DNA of 64,000 nt from Hyphomicrobium sp. (lineage in GTDB: Bacteria > Pseudomonadota > Alphaproteobacteria > Rhizobiales > Hyphomicrobiaceae). This document shows, piece after piece, positions 9,332-18,259 of this stretch. The notes below the pieces were generated by a model. That model did no database searches, was not told where the DNA came from, and saw only the letters and a list, made by a program, of their open reading frames with translations. Position 1 is the first letter of the stretch. Each line of letters begins with the position of its first letter. The stretch covers positions 64,501 to 128,500 of the forward strand of contig JAEUME010000002.1 in assembly GCA_016793445.1 (NCBI GenBank). Direction: 5' to 3'. The position numbers and the translations under genes are program-made.

Positions 9332-9938
9332 GTCGTCTGTCCTAACCGTTTTCTGGGATCCGCTTTAATAAAAAAGCTTCACGCCCATGGGCTTGTTCAG
9401 GTATGTTGCAACGAGGTTGCAACGGATTGTTACAACGCAAATCGCGCGGCAAGCCCCGCTTGCCACGCCAGCGCGTTCCGGCGCCCAGGACCAACTTGCG
9501 AAACAAACCGGGGTCAGCGTCTCCGCCGCCCCCGTCCCGGCGGAGACATAAGAACTCGCACCCCCCCGTGTCAACGCTTGAAGCGCCCTAGTTCGGGCGT
9601 CAAATGGTGCCATTGGCTGCCGGCCGGCTGAGGATCGGACCGGGGGCGTGCGCAAGCCATCGCCCGCTCTCGAAATTTTAACTTGGCTTGATGGGGTTGG
9701 CAGGGCTAATCCACCTGCGGCTCGACGTGAAAGCGTGGCTCGCCCATCCTGCTCAAATGGCGGCCACCGCGATCAAACGCATGCGGGCACCCCTTGAATC
9801 ACGATTGCGGATCACGATCGCGCCAGAAACGAGATCGGGGCCCGCAACTTAGACACTGATGCATGACGGCCTGAGCCGCAATCGAATGAGCCAACCCCGA
9901 GCGCGAAGGCGCTTGCTGAACTCTCAACGAGGTCCCCT
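9332..9938. other. 607-base divergent intergenic region between secA and the parvulin gene
   Basis: No convincing gene. Reading frames across it are Arg/Pro/Cys-rich and without ribosome sites. It holds an AT-rich block next to secA (9364-9377), the GTTGCAAC palindrome cluster at 9405-9436, a G/C-rich hairpin at about 9521-9543 (CCGCC...GGCGG), and an inverted pair CGCCC/GGGCG at 9586-9600. Both flanking genes are transcribed away from it, so it should contain both promoters. Confidence 0.6.
9405..9436. promoter_or_regulatory. three tandem 8-bp palindromes upstream of secA
   Basis: GTTGCAAC at 9405-9412 and 9416-9423, and GTTACAAC at 9429-9436. The first two are perfect palindromes, the third has one change. 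Centre spacings are 11 and 13 bases, about one helical turn, so bound dimers would sit on the same face of DNA. Placement 74-105 bases before the secA ATG suits an operator or activator site. The cognate regulator is not identified. Confidence 0.4.
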
Positions 9939-10874
9939 TTGAAAATGCGCGTTTCACATCTCGCCCTGGCTCTTGCGCTGATCGGAGCCCTGCCTGCCGT
10001 CCTGCCGGCGCCCGCAACCGCGGAAGACAAGGTTGTCGCGACCATCAACGGCAAACCGATCACCGATGCGGATCTTGCCGTCGCCGACAGCGAGATCGGC
10101 AGCGACATGGGCTCGATGCCAGCAGATCAAAAGCGCATGTCTCTGGTTGAATTTCTCATCGACAACCAGCTTTTTGCGGAAGCTGCCGAGGAGAGCAAGC
10201 TTGATCAGGGTCCGGACTTCGAGAGCCGCCTTGCATACCTGAAGCGCCGTGCCTTGCGCGAATTGTATTTCGATAAGGTCATCAAGGGCGCGGTATCCGA
10301 CGCCGATGCACGCAAGCTCTACGATGAACAGGTCCAGAAGCTCAAGCCCGAGGAAGAGGCGCAGGCCAGTCACATCCTGGTGGCGACCGAGGCCGAAGCC
10401 AAGGACCTCAGGGAAAAACTCAAGAGCGGCGGTGACTTCGCAGCACTCGCCAAGGAGCACTCCAAGGATCCCGGCTCCAAGGATACTGGAGGGGATCTTG
10501 GCTTCTTCACGCGCGGGCAGATGGTGCCGCAGTTCGAGGAAGCCGTTTTCTCCATGAACAAGGGTGATGTTTCCGATCCGGTGCAAACGCAGTTTGGCTG
10601 GCATCTCATCAAGCTTGTCGACAAGCGCACCAAGGCCCCGCCGGCGTTCGAGGTTGTGAAAGACCGCATCCTCCAGTCCATGCTGCTTCAGAAAGCCTCC
10701 ACCACCGCCGTCGATCTGCGCTCCAAGGCCAAGATCGAATATGTCGATGCCGACATCAAGAAGGCCATCGAGGAGCGCATGAAGGCAATGCAGCCGCAGC
10801 AGGGTGGCGCGGCGAGCGGCGGCGAAGCCAAACCGGAAGAAAAGCCGGCCGACAAAACCGAGGAGACGAAGTAA
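9939..10874 (+). CDS. parvulin-type peptidyl-prolyl cis-trans isomerase (PpiC/PrsA-like, periplasmic)
   Basis: 311 residues. A signal peptide ends near ATAEDK (about residue 30), followed by an N-terminal chaperone-like helical part (VVATINGKPITDADL) and a rotamase domain at about 140-240 containing ASHILVATEAEA, GDLGFFTRGQMVPQFEEAVF and TQFGWHLIKL. The C-terminal 40 residues are charged. The domain order is that of PrsA/SurA-like foldases helping exported proteins to fold. The start is taken as TTG at 9939: GAGG at 9929-9932 is 6 bases away, whereas the next ATG (9945) would be 12 bases away. A terminator follows before argJ. Confidence 0.88.
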   Translation: MKMRVSHLALALALIGALPAVLPAPATAEDKVVATINGKPITDADLAVADSEIGSDMGSMPADQKRMSLVEFLIDNQLFAEAAEESKLDQGPDFESRLAYLKRRALRELYFDKVIKGAVSDADARKLYDEQVQKLKPEEEAQASHILVATEAEAKDLREKLKSGGDFAALAKEHSKDPGSKDTGGDLGFFTRGQMVPQFEEAVFSMNKGDVSDPVQTQFGWHLIKLVDKRTKAPPAFEVVKDRILQSMLLQKASTTAVDLRSKAKIEYVDADIKKAIEERMKAMQPQQGGAASGGEAKPEEKPADKTEETK

Positions 10875-10906
10875 CGTTTCCCTGCACGATTAATAACAAT
10901 TCTGAC

Positions 10907-10945
10907 CGGGCCGCTTGCCAAGGGCGGCCCGATCTGTTTTTGGGG
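10907..10945 (+). terminator. rho-independent terminator after the parvulin gene
   Basis: An 8-bp GC-only stem, CGGGCCGC (10907-10914) with GCGGCCCG (10924-10931), loop of 9, followed by ATCTGTTTTT. It lies between the isomerase stop codon and the argJ start. Confidence 0.7.
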
Positions 10946-10974
10946 AGCCATAAGCACATGGAGAGAACCGCATC

Positions 10975-12222
10975 ATGGCTAAAGTCACCGCTGTGTCGCC
11001 TTTCGCGCCCCGATCGCTCGCCAGGCTCGAGCCGCTCGCAGGTGTGCGCTTTGCCACCGCGGAAGCAGGAATTCGCTACAAGGGCCGCACCGATCTCATG
11101 ATCGCGGTGATGGATGAGGGCTCGACGGCAGCCGGTGTCTTGACAAAATCCAAGACGGCGTCCGCGCCGGTGCTGTGGTGCCGCAAGGCGCTCAAGAAGG
11201 GTAAGGCGCGCATCCTGGTCGTGAACTCAGGCAATGCCAATGCGTTCACGGGAAAGAAGGGCACCGATGCCGTGGAACTCACCGCCGAGCATGCGTGTGC
11301 TGCGGTCAGCTGCAAGCCGCATGAGATCTACCTCGCGTCCACCGGCGTGATCGGCGAGCCGATGGATGCAGGCAAATTCGCCCATCTTCTGGAAGGCCTC
11401 GCAGGCAAGGCACAAGCCGACGGTTTCGAGGCCGCCGCCCGCGCCATCATGACCACCGACACCTATCCCAAACTTGCGACGCGTACCGCCATGATCGGCA
11501 ACGTAAAGGTCACTATCAACGGCTTTTGCAAGGGCGCCGGTATGATCGCGCCCGACATGGCGACCATGCTGTGTTTCATCTTCACCGATGCGGCCCTTTC
11601 GTCAAAGGTGCTGCAAGACCTGCTCAACGAGCATGTCGAGACGACATTCAACTGCATGACGGTGGATGGCGACACCTCCACCAGCGACACATGCCTGCTG
11701 TTTGCAACGGGGTCTGCGGCCGAGCGCGGGCAGAAATCTATCGACGATGCAAAATCCAAGAAGCTCTCGGCGTTCTCGGCGGCGCTCCACGACCTCATGG
11801 AAGACTTGGCGATCCAGGTTGCCAAGGACGGCGAAGGGCTGTCCAAATTCGTCACCTTCGAGATCGCGGGTGCGAAGTCATGGGAAGCGGCGCGAAAAAT
11901 CGCGCTCTCGTGCGCCAACTCGCCGATCCTGAAGACGGCGATTGCAGGCCAGGATCCCAATTGGGGTCGTGTGGTCATGGCTGTTGGCAAGGCAGGCGAG
12001 GCGGCGAATCGCGACAAGCTCACCATATGGTTCGGCCCGCATTGCGTCGCGCGCAATGGCGAGCGCGCCAAGGAGTATGACGAGAAGACGGTCGCGGCTT
12101 ACATGAAGAACGCCGAGATCGTCATTCGCGCCGATGTAGGTGTCGGCAAATCATCCGCCAGGGTCTGGACCTGTGATCTGACGCACGGCTATGTGTCGAT
12201 CAACGCCGACTATCGAAGTTGA
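10975..12222 (+). CDS. argJ: bifunctional glutamate N-acetyltransferase / amino-acid N-acetyltransferase ArgJ
   Basis: 415 residues, usual length. ArgJ moves the acetyl group from N-acetylornithine to glutamate (and in many species also uses acetyl-CoA), closing the cyclic arginine pathway. The autocleavage site is in [14 protein letters not shown] with cleavage before Thr197, which becomes the N-terminal nucleophile of the beta chain. [10 protein letters not shown] near residue 85 and DPNWGR near 325 form the active site. The order parvulin-argJ-mutT is common in alphaproteobacteria. The ATG at 10975 follows GGAGAG with suitable spacing. Confidence 0.95.
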   Translation: MAKVTAVSPFAPRSLARLEPLAGVRFATAEAGIRYKGRTDLMIAVMDEGSTAAGVLTKSKTASAPVLWCRKALKKGKARILVVNSGNANAFTGKKGTDAVELTAEHACAAVSCKPHEIYLASTGVIGEPMDAGKFAHLLEGLAGKAQADGFEAAARAIMTTDTYPKLATRTAMIGNVKVTINGFCKGAGMIAPDMATMLCFIFTDAALSSKVLQDLLNEHVETTFNCMTVDGDTSTSDTCLLFATGSAAERGQKSIDDAKSKKLSAFSAALHDLMEDLAIQVAKDGEGLSKFVTFEIAGAKSWEAARKIALSCANSPILKTAIAGQDPNWGRVVMAVGKAGEAANRDKLTIWFGPHCVARNGERAKEYDEKTVAAYMKNAEIVIRADVGVGKSSARVWTCDLTHGYVSINADYRS

Positions 12223-12266
12223 AACGGCCTCTTCCACACTCAAGGAAAGAGGAGACGGAGAGAGGC

Positions 12267-12926
12267 ATGGAAGATCCCAACTTCTGGCTCGAACGCTGGC
12301 AGAATAACGAGATCGGCTTCCACAGCGAAGACGTCCAGCCCGCGCTTATTGCGCATTGGCCCACGCTTCAAATCGCAAAAGGCGCGCGCGTGTTCGTGCC
12401 TCTGTGCGGGAAGACGCTCGACATGGCCTGGCTCTCGGCTGCGGGCCATGTTGTAGTCGGCTCGGAGCTGTCGCCGCTCGCCGTCGATGCCTTCTTTGCC
12501 GAACGCAAACTGACGCCGCAGACGCGTTTACAACCGCCGTTCACGATCAAGTCGGCGGAGCCCTACGACCTATGGTGCGGGGATTTCTTCGCCCTGCGCA
12601 AGAACGAGATAAATGCCGCAGCCGCTTACGACCGCGCAGCTCTCGTCGCCATGCCACCCAACCTGCAGCCGCGCTACGCTGCCAAGATGGCCGAGCTTCT
12701 GCCGGCCGGCGCCAAAGTTCTTCTGATCGGTCTCGATTACGACCCCAAGGAGATGCAGGGCCCGCCCTTCAATGTGCCCCAGGCGCGCGTGCGGGAGCTA
12801 TTCGGGAAGGACTTCGACGTGTCCGTCATCGACGCCCGTGATGGCTTGACCAAGAGCGAGCACTTGAAAAAGCGCGGCATCACTTGGCTGGAAGAGGCAA
12901 GCTACCTGCTGGTGCGGCACGCATGA
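12267..12926 (+). CDS. tpm: thiopurine S-methyltransferase family protein
   Basis: 219 residues from the ATG at 12267, which follows AGGAG in AGGAGACGGAGAG; an in-frame TTG at 12219 overlapping argJ is less likely. The opening [20 protein letters not shown] and the SAM-binding [18 protein letters not shown] are diagnostic of TPMT, as is WCGDFFAL. Bacterial members methylate thiopurines and can detoxify selenium or tellurium oxyanions; the physiological substrate is unknown. It lies between argJ and mutT and overlaps mutT by four bases (ATGA), so the two are translationally coupled. Confidence 0.88.
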   Translation: MEDPNFWLERWQNNEIGFHSEDVQPALIAHWPTLQIAKGARVFVPLCGKTLDMAWLSAAGHVVVGSELSPLAVDAFFAERKLTPQTRLQPPFTIKSAEPYDLWCGDFFALRKNEINAAAAYDRAALVAMPPNLQPRYAAKMAELLPAGAKVLLIGLDYDPKEMQGPPFNVPQARVRELFGKDFDVSVIDARDGLTKSEHLKKRGITWLEEASYLLVRHA

Positions 12927-13336
12927 CCCCGTCCAAACCTGTCGTGCTGGTCGCCGCGGTTGCGCTGATCGATGCCGACAACCGCGTGCTCATCGCGCAA
13001 CGGCCCGAAGGCAAGTCCATGGCGGGCCTATGGGAGTTTCCGGGCGGCAAGGTTGAGCTTGGCGAAACTCCGGAGGCCGCGCTCCACCGTGAGTTGCAAG
13101 AAGAGCTTGGGATCGATGTGTGCGTCACGTGCCTGTGTCCCTTCAACTTCGCGTCCCACACTTACGAAACGTTTCACCTGCTGATGCCGCTCTACATCTG
13201 CAAGACGTGGGACGGCGAGATCACACCGCATGAAGGGCAGGCGATCAAATGGGTGCCCGCTCGCGAACTGAAAAACTATCCGATGCCCCCCGCCGATTTG
13301 CCGCTCATTCCGTGGCTGCGCGATCTTCTCGCGTGA
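12923..13336 (+). CDS. mutT: (deoxy)nucleoside triphosphate pyrophosphohydrolase, MutT-type Nudix
   Basis: 137 residues from the ATG at 12923 within the ATGA overlap with tpm. The Nudix box [20 protein letters not shown] followed by ELGI fits GX5EX7REUXEEXGU with every acidic residue present. The [15 protein letters not shown] lead-in is typical of the 8-oxo-dGTP hydrolase subgroup that cleans oxidised guanine nucleotides from the pool. It ends 32 bases before the convergent L,D-transpeptidase lipoprotein gene, with no evident terminator between. Confidence 0.9.
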   Translation: MTPSKPVVLVAAVALIDADNRVLIAQRPEGKSMAGLWEFPGGKVELGETPEAALHRELQEELGIDVCVTCLCPFNFASHTYETFHLLMPLYICKTWDGEITPHEGQAIKWVPARELKNYPMPPADLPLIPWLRDLLA

Positions 13337-13368
13337 GCGATCCTGCCGGCGGACTGATCCGATCTGAC

Positions 13369-14139
13369 TCAGGTCTTGCTCTTGGCAGAAACGTCCGCCA
13401 CGTCCTTGGGCTTGGCGGTGCTGGCCGTCGGCTTGGGTTTAGCCGTACCTGACTTCGGCTTGGCCGCGCCCGATTGCGGGTTCGTCTCGCTCGTGCCCAT
13501 CGCGCTGACATGCGGGAGCACCTTAACCGTCGTACCCACATTCACGAACGACGCCAGATGGACGACATGCTCGTTCATCATTCTGAAGCAACCTGATGAG
13601 GCCGCGTACCCAATGGTATTGGGGTCATTGGTGCCATGAATGCGATAGAGCGTATTGCCGAGGAACAGTGCCTTGGCGCCCAGCGGATTCTTGATGCCGC
13701 CGAGCATCTTCTTGGGCAAGCGCGGGTCGCGCTCGCGCATTTCCTCAGGCGGGTACCAATCCGGCCAGTCGGCGACGCGGCTGACCTTCTCCGTGCCTGT
13801 CCAGGTGAAGCCTTCGCGTCCAACCGAAATCGGATACTGATAAGCTGTTTTCGGCCCCAGCGTGAGATACAGCTTGCGACTACTGGAATCGATCAACACC
13901 GTGCCGGGCGCTTCGTTATTCGCGAGCGCGACACGTTGAGGTGCTCGCGGCGGAATGACCGGCCGGGGACCGCCATCCATCTCTTCGGGGAAGACTTCAT
14001 TCTCGTCGGGGGGCGCGAATTGGGGATCGTACTGGGCGCCGTAATAGCTTTGCGTCTGCGCACATCCGCCAAGACTAGGAACGGCGAGCGCAAACGCGCA
14101 CCACGCCAGGAGCGAAAGCCGGTTTGATTTCATCATCAT
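13369..14139 (-). CDS. YkuD-type L,D-transpeptidase lipoprotein
   Basis: 256 residues. The signal sequence ends in a lipobox LGGC with Cys26, so the protein should be lipid-anchored. The YkuD domain spans about residues 78-215: the motif HGTND starts at His168 and SSGCFRM holds catalytic Cys183. It is of the ErfK/YbiS type, different from the two YafK-type enzymes at 1.6-3.9 kb. The C-terminal 40 residues are a Lys/Pro/Ser/Thr low-complexity tail (repeated GTAKPK, TAKPK). Expected role is 3-3 cross-linking or attaching proteins to murein. Start is one of three consecutive ATGs. Confidence 0.88.
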   Translation of the reverse strand: MMMKSNRLSLLAWCAFALAVPSLGGCAQTQSYYGAQYDPQFAPPDENEVFPEEMDGGPRPVIPPRAPQRVALANNEAPGTVLIDSSSRKLYLTLGPKTAYQYPISVGREGFTWTGTEKVSRVADWPDWYPPEEMRERDPRLPKKMLGGIKNPLGAKALFLGNTLYRIHGTNDPNTIGYAASSGCFRMMNEHVVHLASFVNVGTTVKVLPHVSAMGTSETNPQSGAAKPKSGTAKPKPTASTAKPKDVADVSAKSKT

Positions 14140-14176
14140 GCGATCGCCCCCCTTTCCAGAGTGCCCCCGCGCCCAA

Positions 14177-14881
14177 TCAGGGCGCGAAGCGCTCCAACCC
14201 TTCAGGATCGCTGATACGCAGTCCGCGGGGTGGTTCTAGCGTCACCAGACCGCGGCGCTCCAACTCGACCAGTGCCTGGCTGAGCGTCTTGAGATCCATA
14301 CGCAGATAATCGGCGACCACCTCGCCCTGCATAGTTTCATCGATGACGTTGGGATCGCGCCCCTCGGCTGCGTTCATGCGCGATACAACAGACAAGAACG
14401 CCGCTAGGCGGCTCACTGGCTTATCCGCCTGGGAGGACACGATGCTGCTGCGCAAATGCAGGAACTCACGCTCAACCGCATCTGCCTGGCGCTCCTCCAG
14501 CCCCGGCATGTGATCGGTCAGCAGGCCCAGCGCATTGCGTGGCCAGAAGCTCACGGCGCAGTCGGTCAGCGCAACGGCGTCATAAAGATGATAATCGAGA
14601 TAACCCAGACCAAAGACGCCATTGGCTTCCACCTGCTCAATGGTTTCCGGAATGCCCGCGGGCGTCGTCCACGAAATTGCGATAAGGCCGCTCTCGACGC
14701 GATAAAGGCATTCCTTAGGCTCGCCACGCGAAAATAGTCTCTCGCCGCAGCTCATATTTTTGATGAATAACGCGGGTCTCGATTTGGCCGCCTGAGCCGC
14801 AGCCGCGCTTAATTCTTGCGCGCGCTCACGCCTGCGGACTTCGGCCTTACGGGATCTCTCCCAGGCGATACTCTCGAACAC
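14177..14881 (-). CDS. Crp/Fnr family transcriptional regulator
   Basis: 234 residues, GTG start at 14881. A cyclic-nucleotide-binding-like beta barrel (SCGERLFSRGEPKECLYRVESGLIAI) precedes a long dimer helix and a C-terminal winged helix (VVADYLRMDLKTLSQALVELERRGLV). The N-terminal FNR iron-sulphur cysteine cluster is absent; only Cys residues near 46 and 59 occur, so it is more like FixK or another redox-independent member. The ligand is unknown. A 19-base dyad 50-68 bases upstream could serve for self-regulation. It is separated by 166 AT-rich bases from the methyltransferase gene. Confidence 0.85.
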   Translation of the reverse strand: MFESIAWERSRKAEVRRRERAQELSAAAAQAAKSRPALFIKNMSCGERLFSRGEPKECLYRVESGLIAISWTTPAGIPETIEQVEANGVFGLGYLDYHLYDAVALTDCAVSFWPRNALGLLTDHMPGLEERQADAVEREFLHLRSSIVSSQADKPVSRLAAFLSVVSRMNAAEGRDPNVIDETMQGEVVADYLRMDLKTLSQALVELERRGLVTLEPPRGLRISDPEGLERFAP

Positions 14882-14930
14882 GACGCCTACTCTTTTTTAT
14901 AGCCGGGGGGCTCAATAGTACGAGAAGCAA

Positions 14931-14949
14931 CTAATGAGCTACACATTAG
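14931..14949. promoter_or_regulatory. 19-base dyad upstream of the Crp/Fnr gene
   Basis: CTAATG (14931-14936) and CATTAG (14944-14949) separated by 7 bases, inside an AT-rich stretch 50 bases before the GTG start. Symmetry and placement suit an operator, possibly for the regulator itself. It does not match the FNR box TTGAT-N4-ATCAA. Confidence 0.35.
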
Positions 14950-15047
14950 CATATATTTCCGAATTCTACCAAATTATTCCGTTCAGTTAGACGCGGTTAG
15001 GTCGCGAAAGGTTTCATAGAGGATCAAAAATCAAGGCCACACGAATC

Positions 15048-15950
15048 TCATTCGGCGCTCAAGTCTTTGGGGCCTTTGTGTTCTTTTACATTGAGCGCAT
15101 CCGCCAGCCGGTGTTGCGCCGAGCCGGGACGCAACGGTTTGGGCTGGCTTTCGTGCGGTGCCCATGCGGTCAACGTAATGATCTCAAACGTCGCCGGCAC
15201 CCGGCCATCCGGCCGGCCAAAGCGGTCCGCGTAAACCTCGCAGGCGCGCATCAATAGCCCGCGCGTGACCGGAACGCGGCGGCGGGCCAATAGCATGTTG
15301 CTGGCGCCCATTGCTTTGACTTCACGCATCACGTGCAGGGGGGACGGATAGGTCACCGTGACCGTATCGCTGTCGGCCACGGGGAGGGCGAACCCGGCAC
15401 GTCGGAGCAGCGATCCCAGATCGCGCACGTCGGCGAACGGGGCGACGCGCGGCGAGGCGCCCCCCGCGATCTCGGCTTCCGCCACCAGCCAAGCTTCGCG
15501 TAGCTCTTTCAGCGTGGCCCCCCCGAGCAGCGCTCCCAGAAACAGTCCATCCCCTTTCAGCGCCCGGCGGATTTGGATCAGCGTACCGGGGAGATCGTTC
15601 ACGAACTGCAGCGAGAGCGCCGAGACGACGAGATCAAGAGTTTCATCCCCAAAGGGCAGAGCTTCTTCGTCTGCGCCAACCAAAAGCGATCCCGGCTTCA
15701 ATTCGGGCGACAGCTCGGCTTGGATAAGCAGGCCGACATTCGGTAACGGCGCCAGAGCACGCCTCACCAAACCAAGGTGGGTCCCCAGATCGAGGGCGAG
15801 GCGAAACTCGCGGCGCACGATGGCAAGGCGCTCGGCAAGATCCTCCGCCACCCGCTCCAACAAGAAATCGGGGAGCGGCGGATGCGCAGCGGCGCGCGCC
15901 TGGCGCAGAGCCAAAAGACGGCGGTCGAAAATAGCAGATGGCGAACTCAT
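15048..15950 (-). CDS. SAM-dependent methyltransferase (BioC/NDUFAF5-like)
   Basis: 300 residues from the ATG at 15950 (MSSPSAIFDRRLLALRQARA). The Rossmann region LALDLGTHLGLVRRAL binds SAM, with the DLVVSALSLQFVNDLPG segment giving the post-II motif. The layout resembles alphaproteobacterial homologues of the complex I assembly methyltransferase NDUFAF5 and of BioC. Glycine motif I is weakened (DLGTHLG rather than DxGxGxG). It is divergent from comF with about 80 bases between, a conserved pairing in this class. A role as the missing BioC is possible but not supported by context, since the biotin operon carries bioZ. Confidence 0.75.
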   Translation of the reverse strand: MSSPSAIFDRRLLALRQARAAAHPPLPDFLLERVAEDLAERLAIVRREFRLALDLGTHLGLVRRALAPLPNVGLLIQAELSPELKPGSLLVGADEEALPFGDETLDLVVSALSLQFVNDLPGTLIQIRRALKGDGLFLGALLGGATLKELREAWLVAEAEIAGGASPRVAPFADVRDLGSLLRRAGFALPVADSDTVTVTYPSPLHVMREVKAMGASNMLLARRRVPVTRGLLMRACEVYADRFGRPDGRVPATFEIITLTAWAPHESQPKPLRPGSAQHRLADALNVKEHKGPKDLSAE

Positions 15951-16030
15951 GGTGCTCTCAAACCTACCCGGGCCCACGCGCCTTACAAGCCCGCTCGCGC
16001 GGCCCGCAATGAGCGTCTAGATTAACCGCC

Positions 16031-16858
16031 ATGATCACGGACGACACAATCGCCGATGCCGGCAGCGAGCTACGCGGGGGCCGAGCGCCCTGGTTTGCCT
16101 CATTGGCAGCCCTACGCATGGGCTGGGCGCGCGTGTTTTCGGGGCTGGCCGACGTTATCCTGCCGCCGAGTTGCGTGGGATGCCAGGCACGGGTTCTCGC
16201 TCACGACACCTTATGTCCGTCCTGCTGGCGGGATATCGACTTTATCCGTGCGCCCTTGTGCGACCGGCTCGGCATTCCGCTGCCCTACGACACGGGCGGC
16301 GTCATGATCTCGGCAGCCGCCGTCGCCGATCCGCCGGACTTCGACCGCGCCCGCGCCGTCGCGCTTTACAACGGCCTGATGCGCCGGCTCATCCACGATC
16401 TGAAATACAAAGACGCCCTTCATGCCCGCCGCCTGTTCGGCCGCTGGTTGATTGTCGCTGGCAACGAGCTGATCGGGGATTGCGATGTCATCGTCGCGGT
16501 TCCGCTGGCGCGCGGCCGGCTGATTTCCCGGCGCTTCAACCAGGCCCAAATCCTGGCGAACGAGATCGCCGGGCTGTCGGGCAAGCCGATTGCGCCGCTG
16601 GCCCTGGTGCGCACCAAACGAACACGCCAGCAAGTCGGGTTGTCCCGCGCCGAGCGCCAGCGCAACGTGGCAGGCGCCTTTTTGGTGCCCCCAGGACAGG
16701 AGAGCCGCATCGCTGGCAAGGCCGTTTTGTTGATCGACGACGTGATAACCACCGGGGCGACGGCCAGTGCGGCAGCACGTGCCCTGAAAAAGGCGGGCGC
16801 GTCCCGCATCGACATCCTGGCGCTTGCGATTGCCGGCTCAACGCCGGTGGGGCCTTGA
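16031..16858 (+). CDS. ComF family phosphoribosyltransferase-like protein
   Basis: 275 residues. A four-cysteine zinc ribbon (Cys48, Cys51, Cys62, Cys65) precedes a type I phosphoribosyltransferase fold whose PRPP loop is VLLIDDVITTGATAS at about 232-246. ComF proteins assist DNA uptake in naturally competent bacteria, but most homologues in alphaproteobacteria have no proven role. RFNQAQILA and RTRQQVGLSRAERQRN are the other conserved blocks. Followed by glutaredoxin after 149 bases, the arrangement seen across the class. Confidence 0.88.
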   Translation: MITDDTIADAGSELRGGRAPWFASLAALRMGWARVFSGLADVILPPSCVGCQARVLAHDTLCPSCWRDIDFIRAPLCDRLGIPLPYDTGGVMISAAAVADPPDFDRARAVALYNGLMRRLIHDLKYKDALHARRLFGRWLIVAGNELIGDCDVIVAVPLARGRLISRRFNQAQILANEIAGLSGKPIAPLALVRTKRTRQQVGLSRAERQRNVAGAFLVPPGQESRIAGKAVLLIDDVITTGATASAAARALKKAGASRIDILALAIAGSTPVGP

Positions 16859-17007
16859 GTGCGGCAAGTTGCTGATAAACCTCTCTCCAGGCATTCGCGC
16901 CATAATTTTCGCCTCAAAACTTGCACAAGCAGCTGAAAGTATTAGTTTTGCAACTAGGACGATTCTTGAGCAACCCAGTAGGGCGTTTGGAGAGCGGCTT
17001 CAATCCA

Positions 17008-17265
17008 ATGCCGAAGATCAAGGTCTATACCGCAGGTCACTGCTGCTACTGCCACATGGCCAAAGAGCTCCTGAAGCGCAAGGGCGCGGCCTTTGAAGAG
17101 GTGGATCTCACCGGGAGGCACGACTTGCGCGAGGAACTGCGCGTCAAGTCAGGCGGGCGCAACACAGTGCCCCAGATCTGGATCGGCGACACGCATGTTG
17201 GCGGGTGCGACGATCTGATGGGTCTGGAACGTGCAGGAAAGCTCGACGCGCTGCTTGCCAATTGA
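17008..17265 (+). CDS. grxC: glutaredoxin 3 with a CCYC active site
   Basis: 85 residues from the ATG at 17008 (MPKIKVYTAGHCCYCHMAKE); an in-frame upstream ATG at 16921 would add 29 unrelated residues. The thioredoxin fold has its redox motif at Cys12-Cys13-Tyr14-Cys15 where the family consensus is CPYC; the glutathione-binding NTVPQIWIG and GGCDDLMGL blocks are intact. The cytoplasmic enzyme reduces disulfides and mixed disulfides using glutathione. The extra Cys replaces the proline that tunes the redox potential, the one odd feature here. Confidence 0.92.
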   Translation: MPKIKVYTAGHCCYCHMAKELLKRKGAAFEEVDLTGRHDLREELRVKSGGRNTVPQIWIGDTHVGGCDDLMGLERAGKLDALLAN

Positions 17266-17383
17266 TGCCCAGCTCAGTTCGGCTGCGGATGTGGCAATGG
17301 TGATCGGCTAGAGCGCTTGCGTTGGGCTGCCCCCGAATGCAAACCTTCTTGCGAAACGTCGATCGCTCCAGTCGAGGCAACGT

Positions 17384-18247
17384 ATGATGCCGGGTTCCAG
17401 CGCTCCCCACTTCAAAGCCGCCCTTGTCCAGCTCTGCTCGGGACGCGATGTCGCTGCGAATATTGCGGCCGCATCAGATCTTATCCGCGCTGCAGCGGCC
17501 GGAGGCGCGCAGTACATCCAGACGCCCGAAAACACCCACCTCATGGAGCTGGAAAAGCCACGGCTGATGGCCGAGCTTCAGCCGGAGAAGAACAACAGGG
17601 CTCTCGACGCTTTCAGCACACTGGCCCGCGATCTAAAGCGCTGGCTGCACATCGGCTCTGTCGGCGTGAAATGCGACGACGGCCGCATCGCCAACCGCTC
17701 GTTCGTGTTCGCGCCCGACGGAGAGATTGCCGCTCGCTACGACAAGATCCATATGTTCGATGTGGACCTAGGCAATGGCGAGGCCTATCGCGAAAGCGAG
17801 ACTTTCCAGCCCGGAACCGAGGCCGTGATTGCCGATCTGCCATGGGGCGGATTGGGACTGACCATCTGCTACGATCTGCGTTTTCCCGCCCTCCACCGCA
17901 CCCTGGCCCAGGCCGGCGCACAGATGATCGCCGGTCCATCGGCCTTCACGCGCGTGACGGGCGAGGCCCACTGGAACACCTTGCTGCGCGCCCGCGCCAT
18001 CGAAGCGCAATGCTTCGTTCTCGCTGCTGCGCAGGGCGGCCGGCACGAGAACGGCCGGGAGACGTTCGGGCATAGTCTCATCATCGCCCCGTGGGGTGAG
18101 ATCCTGGCTGAAGCAGACACCGAGCCGGGCTTCATAACCGCCGACGTCGATTTGGCGCGCGTTGCGGAAGCGCGCCGCAAGGTACCCTCTTTGACCCACG
18201 ACCGGCCCTTCACTGTCGCACGTGCAAAGAGCCTCGCTCAAGTCTGA
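17384..18247 (+). CDS. nitrilase-superfamily amidase (Nit1/Nit2-like carbon-nitrogen hydrolase)
   Basis: 287 residues. The catalytic triad is complete: Glu49 (QTPENTH), Lys121 (YDKIHMFD) and Cys162 (GLTICYDLRFP). HMFDVDLGNGEAYRESE is a signature of the Nit1 branch, whose members hydrolyse deaminated glutathione, a metabolite repair reaction; placement next to a glutaredoxin fits but proves nothing. Substrate is therefore an inference. Two ATGs (17384, 17387) are adjacent. It is followed after 12 bases by the DUF1178 gene, likely co-transcribed. Confidence 0.85.
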   Translation: MMPGSSAPHFKAALVQLCSGRDVAANIAAASDLIRAAAAGGAQYIQTPENTHLMELEKPRLMAELQPEKNNRALDAFSTLARDLKRWLHIGSVGVKCDDGRIANRSFVFAPDGEIAARYDKIHMFDVDLGNGEAYRESETFQPGTEAVIADLPWGGLGLTICYDLRFPALHRTLAQAGAQMIAGPSAFTRVTGEAHWNTLLRARAIEAQCFVLAAAQGGRHENGRETFGHSLIIAPWGEILAEADTEPGFITADVDLARVAEARRKVPSLTHDRPFTVARAKSLAQV

Positions 18248-18259
18248 GGTCACAGCGCT

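Noticed and set aside
6356..9631. A 1091-residue plus-strand open frame antisense to secA
   Set aside because: It mirrors the codon bias of secA on the other strand; the product lacks any recognisable domain.
15048..15950. Calling the methyltransferase BioC
   Set aside because: The SAM motif and context (next to comF) fit the NDUFAF5-like group equally well, and the biotin operon here has bioZ.
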